A stretch of DNA of 64,000 nt from an uncultured Cetobacterium sp. (GTDB lineage Bacteria; Fusobacteriota; Fusobacteriia; Fusobacteriales; Fusobacteriaceae): the NCBI RefSeq assembly GCF_945952365.1, contig NZ_CAMFHX010000013.1, forward strand, positions 1-64,000, written 5' to 3'. A program made the position numbers and the translations under genes. The notes under the pieces were generated by a model. It was not told the DNA's origin and ran no database searches. It saw nothing but the letters and a program-made list of their open reading frames with translations. Of this stretch, positions 1 to 8,370 are shown piece after piece. How positions within the stretch are numbered: the first letter of the stretch is position 1; each line of letters opens with the position of its first letter.

Positions 1-10
1 GCTGACAGAA

Positions 11-42
11 ATTATAGTACCACAATTTTTAAACTTCGTCAA
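11..42 (-). promoter_or_regulatory. Candidate leftward promoter reading out of the window
   Basis: On the minus strand there is TTGACG (37-42) followed after 17 bases by TACTAT (14-19), which overlaps a perfect TATAAT at 11-16 (20-base spacing). It would drive a gene lying to the left of the window, divergent from trmL. The choice of -10 box is uncertain, and the gene itself is not visible. Confidence 0.4.
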
Positions 43-98
43 CAACTTTTTTTATTTTTTTTTACACAAATTAAATTACAGAGCTTTTTTAATTAATT

Positions 99-127
99 TT
101 GTCTTCTAAAAAAAATTATGCTAAAAT
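99..127 (+). promoter_or_regulatory. Candidate promoter of trmL-folA
   Basis: TTGTCT (99-104) and TAAAAT (122-127) are separated by 17 bases and lie about 40 bases upstream of the trmL start. The match is reasonable for a vegetative sigma-70 type promoter, but AT-rich sequence gives such matches easily. Confidence 0.45.
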
Positions 128-169
128 TAAATGACTTTAATTATAATAACTTTTTTAAGGAGGATTTTT

Positions 170-628
170 ATGAATATAGTGCTAATGGAGCCGGAAATTC
201 CATACAATACAGGAAATATAGGGAGAAGCTGCGTTCTTACGAATACTACTCTTCATCTTATAAAGCCTTTAGGGTTTTCTTTAGACGAAAAACAAATTAA
301 AAGATCAGGGCTTGATTACTGGGATATGATAGATTTAAAAGTTTGGGAAAATTACGAGGAATTAAGAGCAGCTTATCCTGATTCAAATTTCTTTTTTGCT
401 ACAACTAAAACAACTCAAAAATATTCTGACGTTAAATATGGACCTAACGACTTTATTGTTTTTGGACCTGAATCTAGAGGTATTCCAGCTGAAATAAGAG
501 AAGCTAATACTGAAACTTGTATTACAATTCCTATGATAAAAATGGGAAGATCTTTAAATCTTTCAAACTCAGCAGCTATTGTTCTTTATGAAGCTCTTAG
601 ACAAAATGATTTTGATTTAGGAGAATAA
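170..628 (+). CDS. trmL: tRNA (cytidine/uridine-34 2'-O)-methyltransferase TrmL
   Basis: This is a SPOUT-fold RNA methyltransferase of 152 residues, the usual TrmL size. In this family it methylates the wobble ribose of certain tRNA-Leu using S-adenosylmethionine. Visible motifs are the N-terminal NTGNIGR (residues 13-19), FGPESRGIP in the middle and RSLNLSNS near the C-terminus, which build the deep trefoil knot that binds SAM. The start at 170 is chosen over an earlier in-frame ATG at 131 because AAGGAGG lies at 157-163 and the family begins at this Met (MNIVLMEPEIP). One base separates its stop from folA, so the two are probably co-transcribed. Confidence 0.93.
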   Translation: MNIVLMEPEIPYNTGNIGRSCVLTNTTLHLIKPLGFSLDEKQIKRSGLDYWDMIDLKVWENYEELRAAYPDSNFFFATTKTTQKYSDVKYGPNDFIVFGPESRGIPAEIREANTETCITIPMIKMGRSLNLSNSAAIVLYEALRQNDFDLGE

Positions 629-629
629 T

Positions 630-1118
630 ATGCTTTCACTCATTGTTGCAATGGATGAAAATAACCTTATCGGTAAAAACAACTATGTGCCTTGGGATAT
701 TCCCGAAGATTTAAAAAAATTTAAAGAGGTCACTACTGACAATATTATTATTATGGGAAGAAAAACTTTTCAATCTATAGGACGAGCACTTCCCAACAGA
801 ATAAATTTAGTTTTAACAAAAGATAAAAACTTTTCTTCTGATAATGTTGATGTATTTCATTCTCCTGATGAAGCTTTAAGAAAAGCTTTTTCTTTACAGA
901 AAGAGTTAAATAAGAAAATTTTCATTATTGGTGGTAAAACAATCTATGAATATTTTTTACCTCAAATTAACGAGTTGCATATCTCGCATATTAAAGGAAG
1001 CTTTTTTGGAGATACTCATTTCCCTGAAATAAATCTTTCAAATTTTAACATAATCGAAGAGATTGAATATAAGGATTTCACTTATCGTCGCTACTTAAAA
1101 AACACTTGTAATTTTTAA
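630..1118 (+). CDS. folA: Dihydrofolate reductase
   Basis: The 162-residue protein reduces dihydrofolate to tetrahydrofolate with NADPH and feeds one-carbon metabolism. The substrate-site segment around VPWDIPEDLKKF places the catalytic acid at D27, as in E. coli. GRKTF (NADPH binding) and FIIGGKTIYEYFLP also match the family. Length is normal for a chromosomal DHFR. It starts one base after the trmL stop codon. No thymidylate synthase gene is visible nearby, although folA often sits beside thyA. The FadL promoter appears to lie inside the last codons of this gene. Confidence 0.95.
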   Translation: MLSLIVAMDENNLIGKNNYVPWDIPEDLKKFKEVTTDNIIIMGRKTFQSIGRALPNRINLVLTKDKNFSSDNVDVFHSPDEALRKAFSLQKELNKKIFIIGGKTIYEYFLPQINELHISHIKGSFFGDTHFPEINLSNFNIIEEIEYKDFTYRRYLKNTCNF

Positions 1119-1134
1119 AAACATGTGTTATATT
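1106..1134 (+). promoter_or_regulatory. Candidate promoter of the FadL-like gene
   Basis: TTGTAA (1106-1111), a 17-base spacer and TATATT (1129-1134) overlap the 3' end of folA and lie 40 bases before the porin start codon. The -10 box sits inside an imperfect 22-bp palindrome, suggesting repression at this site. Confidence 0.5.
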
Positions 1135-1142
1135 ACACTAGT
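1121..1142. promoter_or_regulatory. Imperfect palindrome over the -10 box, candidate TetR operator
   Basis: The 22 bases read ACatGTGTtATATtACACtaGT: each 11-base arm matches the other at 8 positions. It covers the candidate -10 box of the FadL-like gene. The TetR-type regulator encoded immediately after that gene is the obvious candidate to bind it. The palindrome is seen directly; the binding protein is inferred. Confidence 0.4.
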
Positions 1143-1173
1143 AATTTTCAAAACTAGGGAGGAATATATACAA

Positions 1174-2388
1174 ATGAACAGATTAAAATTATCATTACTA
1201 GCTTTAATCGCTAGTTTAAGTGTTTCTACAATGGGAGCGTCAATAGATCATATTCAAAACTACTCAGCTGAGTATGGAGGGAATCCTGCACAGCAAGGTG
1301 CTATAAATGTTGGTTCTACAGTTTACTTTAACCCTGCTGGTCTTATGAGATTAGAAAATGGTACTTACTTTGTTGGGGGGCTTCAGTACGCATTTGGAGA
1401 TCAAAACATGTCTCAAGACGGAAGAGATTTCTCAACTAACCTAGCGTCACCAATTCCTAACTTTGCTCTTTATAAAAAAACAGATGATGGAGCATACTTC
1501 TGGACTGTTGGAGGAGTAGGTGGAGGAGCCACTCTTGAGTATAAGGATAGTATTCCTTTACCGAATCTTGGTAATTTAAACTTCAATGACATTTTAAAAA
1601 ATACAAATGTTAAAGGATCAAATATGTATGCACAAACAACCTTAGGTAAAGCATATAACTTAACTGACAAATGGTCGGCTTCAGTTGCTCTTAGAGGTGT
1701 TTATGGAAAAAGAACTTTAGAGGCTAAAACTACTTTAGGTCAAAATGATGTTTCTATTGACTCTGAAAGAACCGCTGTTGGTTTTGGTGGACAACTTGGA
1801 TTGAACTATACTCCTAATGATAAATTAAACATCGGATTTAGATATGATACAAAAGTAAATTTAGATTTCGAAACAGAATCTAAAATAAATGATAAAACAA
1901 ATATGGTTTCTAATGCACTATTGGATATATATCCTGTTTATGCTGACGGACGTAAAACTAGAAGAGACCTACCTGCTTTAGCTGCTTTAGGAGCATCATA
2001 TAAAGTGACTGACCAATGGACAACATTCATCGGTGGTAACTACTACTTCAACGAATCAGCTACTATGGATAGAGTAGAAAAAATGAACGTTGACTACGAT
2101 AATGGATGGGAGATATCTGTAGGTTCTGAGTACTGGTTTACAAACCAATTCGCTTGGTTAGTTGGATTCAACTACGCTGATACAGGAGCACCAGATAAGA
2201 GTTTCGCTGCAACTGAGTACGCACTTGACTCAACTATGATCGGTACTGGAGTAAAATATAGACCAAACGAAACTATGGAGTGGACAGTAGCATTCAACCA
2301 CTACTTCTACGACACTAGAACTGTTGAAAATATAAAATATGAAAAGGAAATATCTAGTGTAGGTATTAACTTTGTAAAAAAATTCTAA
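1174..2388 (+). CDS. OmpP1/FadL-family outer membrane transport protein
   Basis: The 404-residue protein has a signal peptide (about residues 1-22, ending near TMGAS) followed by a beta-rich sequence with alternating aromatic residues and a C-terminal strand ending in Phe, as expected of an outer-membrane barrel. The early segment with STVYFNPAGL is typical of FadL/TodX proteins, which carry hydrophobic compounds such as fatty acids or aromatics across the outer membrane. The substrate cannot be read from sequence. Start 1174 is preferred over an upstream ATG at 1123 because AGGGAGG precedes it and it begins the signal peptide. Many C-ending Asn, Phe and Tyr codons suggest strong expression. 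A TetR gene follows 16 bases later. Confidence 0.85.
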   Translation: MNRLKLSLLALIASLSVSTMGASIDHIQNYSAEYGGNPAQQGAINVGSTVYFNPAGLMRLENGTYFVGGLQYAFGDQNMSQDGRDFSTNLASPIPNFALYKKTDDGAYFWTVGGVGGGATLEYKDSIPLPNLGNLNFNDILKNTNVKGSNMYAQTTLGKAYNLTDKWSASVALRGVYGKRTLEAKTTLGQNDVSIDSERTAVGFGGQLGLNYTPNDKLNIGFRYDTKVNLDFETESKINDKTNMVSNALLDIYPVYADGRKTRRDLPALAALGASYKVTDQWTTFIGGNYYFNESATMDRVEKMNVDYDNGWEISVGSEYWFTNQFAWLVGFNYADTGAPDKSFAATEYALDSTMIGTGVKYRPNETMEWTVAFNHYFYDTRTVENIKYEKEISSVGINFVKKF

Positions 2389-2404
2389 TTTTTTAGGAGG
2401 CCTT

Positions 2405-2980
2405 ATGCCAAAAAAAGCTATTTTTAAAAGAGAACAAATACATGCAAAAGCTTTTGAAATGTTTGTTAAATACGGTTTAGATGAAATTACAGCAAGAAAT
2501 TTAGCTAAAGCTCTACACTGTTCACCAGCACCTATATACAGTTGCTACACATCTATGGATGAACTAAAATTAGAGCTTATCGAAAGAGCTAAAAGCATAT
2601 TCATGGAATATGTTATGAGACCTGAAACAGATATGGTTTTCCTTAATAGCGGTATTGGACTTTGTACTTTTGCAAGAGAAGAAAAACAACTTTTCAAATC
2701 GATTTTCTTAAGAGATAACTCTTATGCTAATCTATTAAAAAAGTTTAGAGATTTAATGAAAGTAGAGATGGAGAAGGACGAAAGATTCAATAACCTACCT
2801 ACTGAGTTTAAAAATGATCTATTTCTAGATTGTTGGTTATTTGGACACGGTTTAGCAACTTTAATAGCTACCGATTATTTCGAAAACCCAACAAACGAGT
2901 TTATCCAAGATAAACTTTTAAATAGTGCTGCTCTTATGCTTTATAAAAGATTAGATGATTTCAGATCAAAAAATATGTAA
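2405..2980 (+). CDS. TetR/AcrR family transcriptional regulator
   Basis: This 191-residue protein has an N-terminal helix-turn-helix (about residues 20-50, ITARNLAKALHCSPAPIYSC) typical of TetR repressors, with a longer helical ligand-binding domain after it. An AGGAGG site precedes the start, and it lies 16 bases downstream of the FadL-like gene, so both are probably one transcript. By analogy with FadR/FadL-type pairs it may sense a lipophilic ligand imported by the porin and repress the shared promoter through the palindrome at 1121-1142. Ligand and target are inferences. Confidence 0.85.
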   Translation: MPKKAIFKREQIHAKAFEMFVKYGLDEITARNLAKALHCSPAPIYSCYTSMDELKLELIERAKSIFMEYVMRPETDMVFLNSGIGLCTFAREEKQLFKSIFLRDNSYANLLKKFRDLMKVEMEKDERFNNLPTEFKNDLFLDCWLFGHGLATLIATDYFENPTNEFIQDKLLNSAALMLYKRLDDFRSKNM

Positions 2981-3000
2981 TTAAAAATAACAAACAAAAA

Positions 3001-3033
3001 AAAGAGACGACCTAATCGGTTGTCTCTTTTTCA
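3001..3033. terminator. Bidirectional terminator between the TetR gene and the DUF308-like gene
   Basis: A 12-bp stem with one G-U pair (3001-3012 with 3018-3029) and a 5-base loop is flanked by A-runs on the left and T-runs on the right, so it can work on both strands. The stop codon of the minus-strand gene (3012-3014) lies at the stem-loop junction. Confidence 0.8.
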
Positions 3034-3743
3034 ATCTCAACATTTATTTTTTCATTTTCTTTTTCTACACTATCTTTTTGCCGCTCAATCTTCAAAGAAT
3101 ACTTAGATCCCAATCCAAATATTATAGTTAAAATTGAAGTGATAAATATATACACAAATAAAATATAATAAAATACACCTTGAGCTAGATACATCGAAAA
3201 TGTAATTAACACTCCAAAGATAGAATCTATAAATCCATCAAATATTAAAACTCTTTTGATAACTATCAAAGTTCTATTGTCCTCAATACCATCTTTTTCA
3301 TATACTTTAGTAACCATATGGCTAATTCCTCTAAACATAAGAAACGTTCCAATATAAAATATTATCAAGTATCCTTGTAATTCAACTTTTGATGCCGTAA
3401 CTTTCTCAATTGCTAAACTAACCTCTTCTATTAAATTTTTTTCAGCAATCAACAACCTATTTGAAAGTAGTATCCATCCAGAAAAAACCTCTATTACTCC
3501 CCAGAAAAATATTTCACCCCAATGAAAAGCTCTCTCTCCTATTCCAGAAAAAGAATAAATTAGATTTCCAATCCCAGTCAATAAAAATAAAAATCCCAAT
3601 ACTTTGACAACATCATCTAAAAATATTCCATTCCCTAGTATAACTATAGCTGTATAAAATAAAAATAATACCCCTATCACTATATGATAAAACCATTGTT
3701 CTCTTAACGATGCCCTTATCTTAGCTGTTAGCTCTTTATACAT
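3012..3743 (-). CDS. DUF308/HdeD-like integral membrane protein
   Basis: The 243-residue protein has about six hydrophobic segments (roughly residues 18-40, 43-66, 75-97, 123-143, 160-182 and 187-212) and a charged, Lys/Glu-rich cytoplasmic tail of about 30 residues. The segment order and the Gly-rich turns resemble the DUF308/HdeD family, whose E. coli member HdeD is linked to acid resistance. Function here is unknown. A GGTGAG site precedes the ATG. It follows recJ by 103 bases, possibly from its own promoter, and ends inside a shared terminator. Confidence 0.6.
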   Translation of the reverse strand: MYKELTAKIRASLREQWFYHIVIGVLFLFYTAIVILGNGIFLDDVVKVLGFLFLLTGIGNLIYSFSGIGERAFHWGEIFFWGVIEVFSGWILLSNRLLIAEKNLIEEVSLAIEKVTASKVELQGYLIIFYIGTFLMFRGISHMVTKVYEKDGIEDNRTLIVIKRVLIFDGFIDSIFGVLITFSMYLAQGVFYYILFVYIFITSILTIIFGLGSKYSLKIERQKDSVEKENEKINVEIEKETTD

Positions 3744-3846
3744 GATCTCACCGCCATTTTTTATTTAAAAACTTTCTAATTTCTTATACTCAAAATTTTC
3801 TAGCTTTCCTCTTTGACAATTAAAATCACACCTTCACTTCGAAGTT

Positions 3847-6363
3847 CTAAAAAACAACATTTATATCCTCTGTAGCAAAATACTTCACCCCTGCTTTAAT
3901 CTCTTTAACAGCTAAAGCTCTCTCTTTTAGTGGTAATTTAAAACTAAAGATTTTTTCATTACTTTTCAACTCACTCTCATCCACAATTTTTACATTATTC
4001 GGAATATCATAGCTATCCTCTATATATTCATAACCCTCATATTTCACTTTATTTTTTCCAACAACTAAATTATACTCCTCACTATTTTTCAGAGCCTCTC
4101 CAATATATATGTAGTACTCAAATCCCTCTTTCTTATACTCTCCATCTCTAACTACACAAACCTTTTTACCAATCGCTTTATAATATAGCTCTATCGTTTT
4201 TATAATGGTATCTACACCTCTTTTATCTCCACAACTAACAACCACGTTTTTTCTTTCTTTAAAAATAGTTCTCAAAACTTTCTTTTGTAAAGAGTTATAT
4301 TCAAAATCCCCAATCAAAAACATTTTAATATCTTTAAAAATCTGCCCCGCTTCAATCGCCAAACTTTTAAATTCTTTCTCTTTTTCTATTTTGATATGAA
4401 CATTATAATTTTCCTCTTTTTTCACTATTTTTTCAACTTCAACTTTAAAATCATAATCGTAGTATTCTTTCAATTTTTTCAAAAGAATTTTTGTTTGATT
4501 ATCTAAAAATCCAATACTATTTCTTCCAACATTTATTGAAACATCATCAGCTACAAAACTAATATTTAACTTTTCATTTTCTATATCTCTTCTTGTATAA
4601 AAAATAGATTTTATTGGGAATGTCAAATTGTATAAAGCTTCATATTCAGAATAGTTATTTATAACATTTGCAGATGGTTTTACATCCTCTATGAATATTT
4701 TATACTGGTACTTATCCTTATAAGTTTCCATTTTCAATTTAAAAGCTACATCTATCTCTGGGTTATTTAAAATTGTTTCTAACATATCCTCACTGTTAAA
4801 CCAAACACAGTTTTTTATCTCTACACCATCTTTTATCAAATCCATCATAAGATGATTCTTCTCTTTCCCAATCGCTCTAAAGTTTGCATATTTACAGTTT
4901 TTTATTGAAAATAAAGGTGAGGAATTCCCAAATCCATATGGTTCTAATAACGACAATTTATCCATTAAATCAAACGATATTTTTATCATCGATAGCTCAC
5001 AATCTATCTTTATCGGTTTTTTAGTATCCTCACTACTCAAACTCTCAAAAGCGTATCTATCTATCCTCTCAGAAAACTCCTCTATATTTTCAATAGGAAT
5101 TGAAAACCCTGCCGCACCTGCATGTCCACCATACTTAACAAAAAGCTCTCTCATCGAATTTAAGGCCTCTATCATATTAAACGCCTCTATACTTCTACAT
5201 GATGCTGTCGCTATCCCCTCTTCTGGCTTTATCTCCATTATTATAGAGGGTTTATAATATCTATCCAATATCTTAGATGCTACTATTCCTATTACTCCGT
5301 GATGAAATTTTTCCTCTGCAACAACTATAACACTTTTTTCATCTAATCTCTTCTCTTCTATTTTTTCTATAGCTTTTTTTAGTATATCCTCTTGGATCTC
5401 TTTTCTCTCACTATTCTTATTTATCAAATCATAAATTAAATTATCACAAACTATATGAGAATCACTTACAAACAACTCCACTGCCATTTTTGCATCCTCT
5501 AATCTTCCAGCAGCATTAAAAATTGGTGCTATTATAAATCCAACATCATACGTATCGAATTTTTTCTCCATTGGATTTTCATATAACCTTTTCATAAGCA
5601 TATTAAGGCCTTGCCATTTACTACTTTTCAAAAGCTCTAAACCTCTTTTTACCAACAACCTATTTTCACCCTTTAAAGGGACTATATCGGCTATTGTTCC
5701 AATTGCTACTATGTCTAAGTATTTATATATATCATTTTTCTTTCCTAACTCTTTATATAAAGCTAAGAGAAGCATAAAAGCTGTTCCAACTCCTGCAAGA
5801 TACTTATAATCAGTTTTATTATCAGTTCTTTTAGGATTTATAACTGCGTACGCCGATGGAAACTCATTATTTATTTCATGATGATCAGTTATAATTATAT
5901 CCATACCTAAAGAGTTACAATGATCTACCTCTGCTATAGATGAAATTCCACAATCAACAGTTATTACTAAATTCCCTCCCTCTCCTTTTATATAACTTAA
6001 AGCTTCTTTATTCAACCCGTAACCTTCATCTCTTAAAGGAATATAGTATTTCACATCTAAGCCAATCTCTTTTAACGCTAAATAGCACAGCGACGTTGAT
6101 GTTATCCCATCCACATCGTAATCTCCATATATCCAAATACTTTCATTTTTACTTTTTGCCTCTAATATTCTTTTAACTCCAGTGTCAACGTCAGCTAAAT
6201 CACTTGGATTCATTAGATTTTCTAATGTCCCATCTATAAAAAAATTGATTTCCTCTTCAGAGACTACTCCTCTATTGTAAAGTATCTGCTCTATATCTTT
6301 ATCAATCAACGTATTCCGCTTCTTAAACTCTTCTGATTTATATATCCATTTTGTATTTCTCAT
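3847..6363 (-). CDS. recJ: Single-stranded-DNA exonuclease RecJ
   Basis: RecJ degrades single-stranded DNA 5'-3' in recombination and mismatch repair. The DHH phosphoesterase motifs are intact: DYDVD (residues 81-85), VDCGIS (around D137) and DHH (160-162). The DHHA1 domain shows HHGVIGIVASKI and KYGGHAGAAGF. An OB-like domain follows. At 838 residues it is much longer than E. coli RecJ (about 577) and closer to the Bacillus type with an extra C-terminal domain. Its C-terminal 250 residues are Lys/Glu-rich and I recognise no motif in them. It lies 24 bases downstream of the transglycosylase-like gene, on the same strand. Only a weak Shine-Dalgarno sequence (GGACGG) precedes the ATG. Confidence 0.93.
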   Translation of the reverse strand: MRNTKWIYKSEEFKKRNTLIDKDIEQILYNRGVVSEEEINFFIDGTLENLMNPSDLADVDTGVKRILEAKSKNESIWIYGDYDVDGITSTSLCYLALKEIGLDVKYYIPLRDEGYGLNKEALSYIKGEGGNLVITVDCGISSIAEVDHCNSLGMDIIITDHHEINNEFPSAYAVINPKRTDNKTDYKYLAGVGTAFMLLLALYKELGKKNDIYKYLDIVAIGTIADIVPLKGENRLLVKRGLELLKSSKWQGLNMLMKRLYENPMEKKFDTYDVGFIIAPIFNAAGRLEDAKMAVELFVSDSHIVCDNLIYDLINKNSERKEIQEDILKKAIEKIEEKRLDEKSVIVVAEEKFHHGVIGIVASKILDRYYKPSIIMEIKPEEGIATASCRSIEAFNMIEALNSMRELFVKYGGHAGAAGFSIPIENIEEFSERIDRYAFESLSSEDTKKPIKIDCELSMIKISFDLMDKLSLLEPYGFGNSSPLFSIKNCKYANFRAIGKEKNHLMMDLIKDGVEIKNCVWFNSEDMLETILNNPEIDVAFKLKMETYKDKYQYKIFIEDVKPSANVINNYSEYEALYNLTFPIKSIFYTRRDIENEKLNISFVADDVSINVGRNSIGFLDNQTKILLKKLKEYYDYDFKVEVEKIVKKEENYNVHIKIEKEKEFKSLAIEAGQIFKDIKMFLIGDFEYNSLQKKVLRTIFKERKNVVVSCGDKRGVDTIIKTIELYYKAIGKKVCVVRDGEYKKEGFEYYIYIGEALKNSEEYNLVVGKNKVKYEGYEYIEDSYDIPNNVKIVDESELKSNEKIFSFKLPLKERALAVKEIKAGVKYFATEDINVVF

Positions 6364-6387
6364 TTCGCCGTCCTTTTTTTCTAATTA

Positions 6388-8226
6388 TTAATTATATATT
6401 GCACTATAAAAAGAGTAAGTGTAAACAATCTCTTCAATCTCTTTTTGAAACTTTTCATCAGTTATAGTTTCTATTTTCAAATCTCCATCTAATTCAAAAT
6501 TCAATGTTTTTAAAACTTTCTCGCCATAAAGATATTCTATCAACGTTTTCAAAATCATTCCGTTATGTTTTTCATATATTTCTTTTAAAATTTTACTTCC
6601 CATCTCTAAATTTGTTTTAGGATCGAAATATAGTTCCTCGTTTCCTTTAATCATCTCTTCAGGGATACCCATCAACCCAACTCTTCCAAACTTAATATTT
6701 TCATTATCAAATCTGCTTTCAGTATACATAACCGTATATATCAAAGATTGTGGAAGAATATAGATTTTTCTAGCACTTTCAACTTCTCTTCTATAAAATT
6801 TTGGATATATATAATGCAATAAATTTCTATATCTATAAAACTCTCTTTTAAAATCGTCAACTTTTTCAAAAGCTTCTCTATAAAATCCACTATCTATAAA
6901 ACTATTTATTATTGTTATTTTATCTTGAGTACTTTCTGAATCTAAATCAAAATTTGCACTCTGAACTGCCACCTCTAAAAGTTCAGATTTTCCCAGCTCT
7001 CCAATTTGAGTCAACGCATTTTTTAAGACTTCCTCTTTATAACCATTTTTCATCTCAAAGTTAACTAATGAATTTAGGTAACTTCTTACTACATAATTAC
7101 TCGTAAAAAAGATATTATAATTCGCTAATTCCCAAGGGTTATCAACTTTCTGAGCTAATTTATTTGAAACCATATAATACAATCCCATCTTAGGATTTTG
7201 GGGATAAAGCTCTTTAAACTCATTATAATTTTGTATAAATCTTTTTTTATTTTGTAATTTTATATATATGTCCAATTTTAAACTTTTTATACTTTCATCT
7301 TCTTTAGTACTCTTCTCTATTATATCTTTCGCCTTTCTATACTCTTCTAATCGATAATAGATTCTTGCTGTTCTGAATAAAGCTCTATCTCTCAATCTCG
7401 AATCTTTTATATTTTCATAATTATAAATAGCTCTTGGAAAATCTCTATTTTGCTCAAATGCTACTCCTCTATAAAAAGCTAATCTTACTTCACCCTCTTC
7501 TAATTTATTCGTCAAATCAATCACTTTTCTATTTTCATCCATTCTCAAAAGGCACTCTACATAAACTATTTTTTTATCATAAGGTAAATTTTCAAACCCA
7601 TCAACCTCTTTCAAAATTTGAATTACTTTTTCATATTTTTTCTTTTCATAGAAATAATCACTAAGTTTTAATAACTCATCTTTTTTAAACTCTTTTAAAT
7701 ATTTAAAATCTTCATTATATTTAACCTGATATAAAACTTTATACTTAGAATTAATTTTTTCTAAAATTTTCAACGCTTTTTTTTCATAAGGTTCTAATTG
7801 AGGATCATAGTAATCTAATAACAATCTTTTAAAATATTCTTCTGCTTTTACTTCTTCTCCTTTTTTCAGATATATCTCTCCACTAAAATAATCTCTTCTA
7901 TATTGAAAATAATTTGTTTTTTTGACTTCTTGTTTCACATACTTCTCTGGAATATAAACTGCTCTTGAAAAATATAAAAGAGCTTCATCTAATTTTCCCA
8001 TATCCATATAATTTTTAGCTATATAAAATTTAGCATAATTACTCTTTAAAGGATATGAGTAAGGGAAATTCTTTTGATAAACTTCATAAAAAAACAAACT
8101 ATTTTTATATTCTTTTTTTTCATTCGCTTCTACAGCTTTATTAAAGAATATATAATCATCAATATTGTATGAAAAACTTTTAATTCCAAGGCTCAGTAGC
8201 AATATCAAAATCTGTAAATATCTCAT
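6388..8226 (-). CDS. TPR protein with C-terminal lytic transglycosylase (SLT)-like domain
   Basis: The 612-residue protein starts with a signal peptide (about residues 1-19) and contains a long helical TPR-like solenoid (about 30-470) followed by a soluble lytic transglycosylase-like domain (about 490-600). This is the architecture of Slt70-type enzymes that cleave peptidoglycan with 1,6-anhydro-muramic acid formation. The catalytic Glu of the ESRF motif is present (E503), and the FDPKTNLEMGSKIL helix is well kept. The usual GLMQLMP loop reads GLMGIPEEM, and the region after about residue 570 is poorly conserved, so activity may be altered. It starts a run that continues into recJ. Confidence 0.72.
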   Translation of the reverse strand: MRYLQILILLLSLGIKSFSYNIDDYIFFNKAVEANEKKEYKNSLFFYEVYQKNFPYSYPLKSNYAKFYIAKNYMDMGKLDEALLYFSRAVYIPEKYVKQEVKKTNYFQYRRDYFSGEIYLKKGEEVKAEEYFKRLLLDYYDPQLEPYEKKALKILEKINSKYKVLYQVKYNEDFKYLKEFKKDELLKLSDYFYEKKKYEKVIQILKEVDGFENLPYDKKIVYVECLLRMDENRKVIDLTNKLEEGEVRLAFYRGVAFEQNRDFPRAIYNYENIKDSRLRDRALFRTARIYYRLEEYRKAKDIIEKSTKEDESIKSLKLDIYIKLQNKKRFIQNYNEFKELYPQNPKMGLYYMVSNKLAQKVDNPWELANYNIFFTSNYVVRSYLNSLVNFEMKNGYKEEVLKNALTQIGELGKSELLEVAVQSANFDLDSESTQDKITIINSFIDSGFYREAFEKVDDFKREFYRYRNLLHYIYPKFYRREVESARKIYILPQSLIYTVMYTESRFDNENIKFGRVGLMGIPEEMIKGNEELYFDPKTNLEMGSKILKEIYEKHNGMILKTLIEYLYGEKVLKTLNFELDGDLKIETITDEKFQKEIEEIVYTYSFYSAIYN

Positions 8227-8370
8227 TTTTCACTCCTTTAAGTACTTTATATTTTTATTATATCATATAATTTTTACTAAAAAATTTATATTTTCTAAAA
8301 AAAATAGTTGAAATTATTTTAAATCTGTATAATAATAAATAATGTTATAATTTTTGTGGGAGGTGATTAT

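Noticed and set aside
3836-3845. Perfect 10-bp palindrome ACTTCGAAGT just after recJ
   Set aside because: It cannot form a hairpin with a loop and no flanking T-run suits a terminator; a 10-bp palindrome by chance is unremarkable at this scale.
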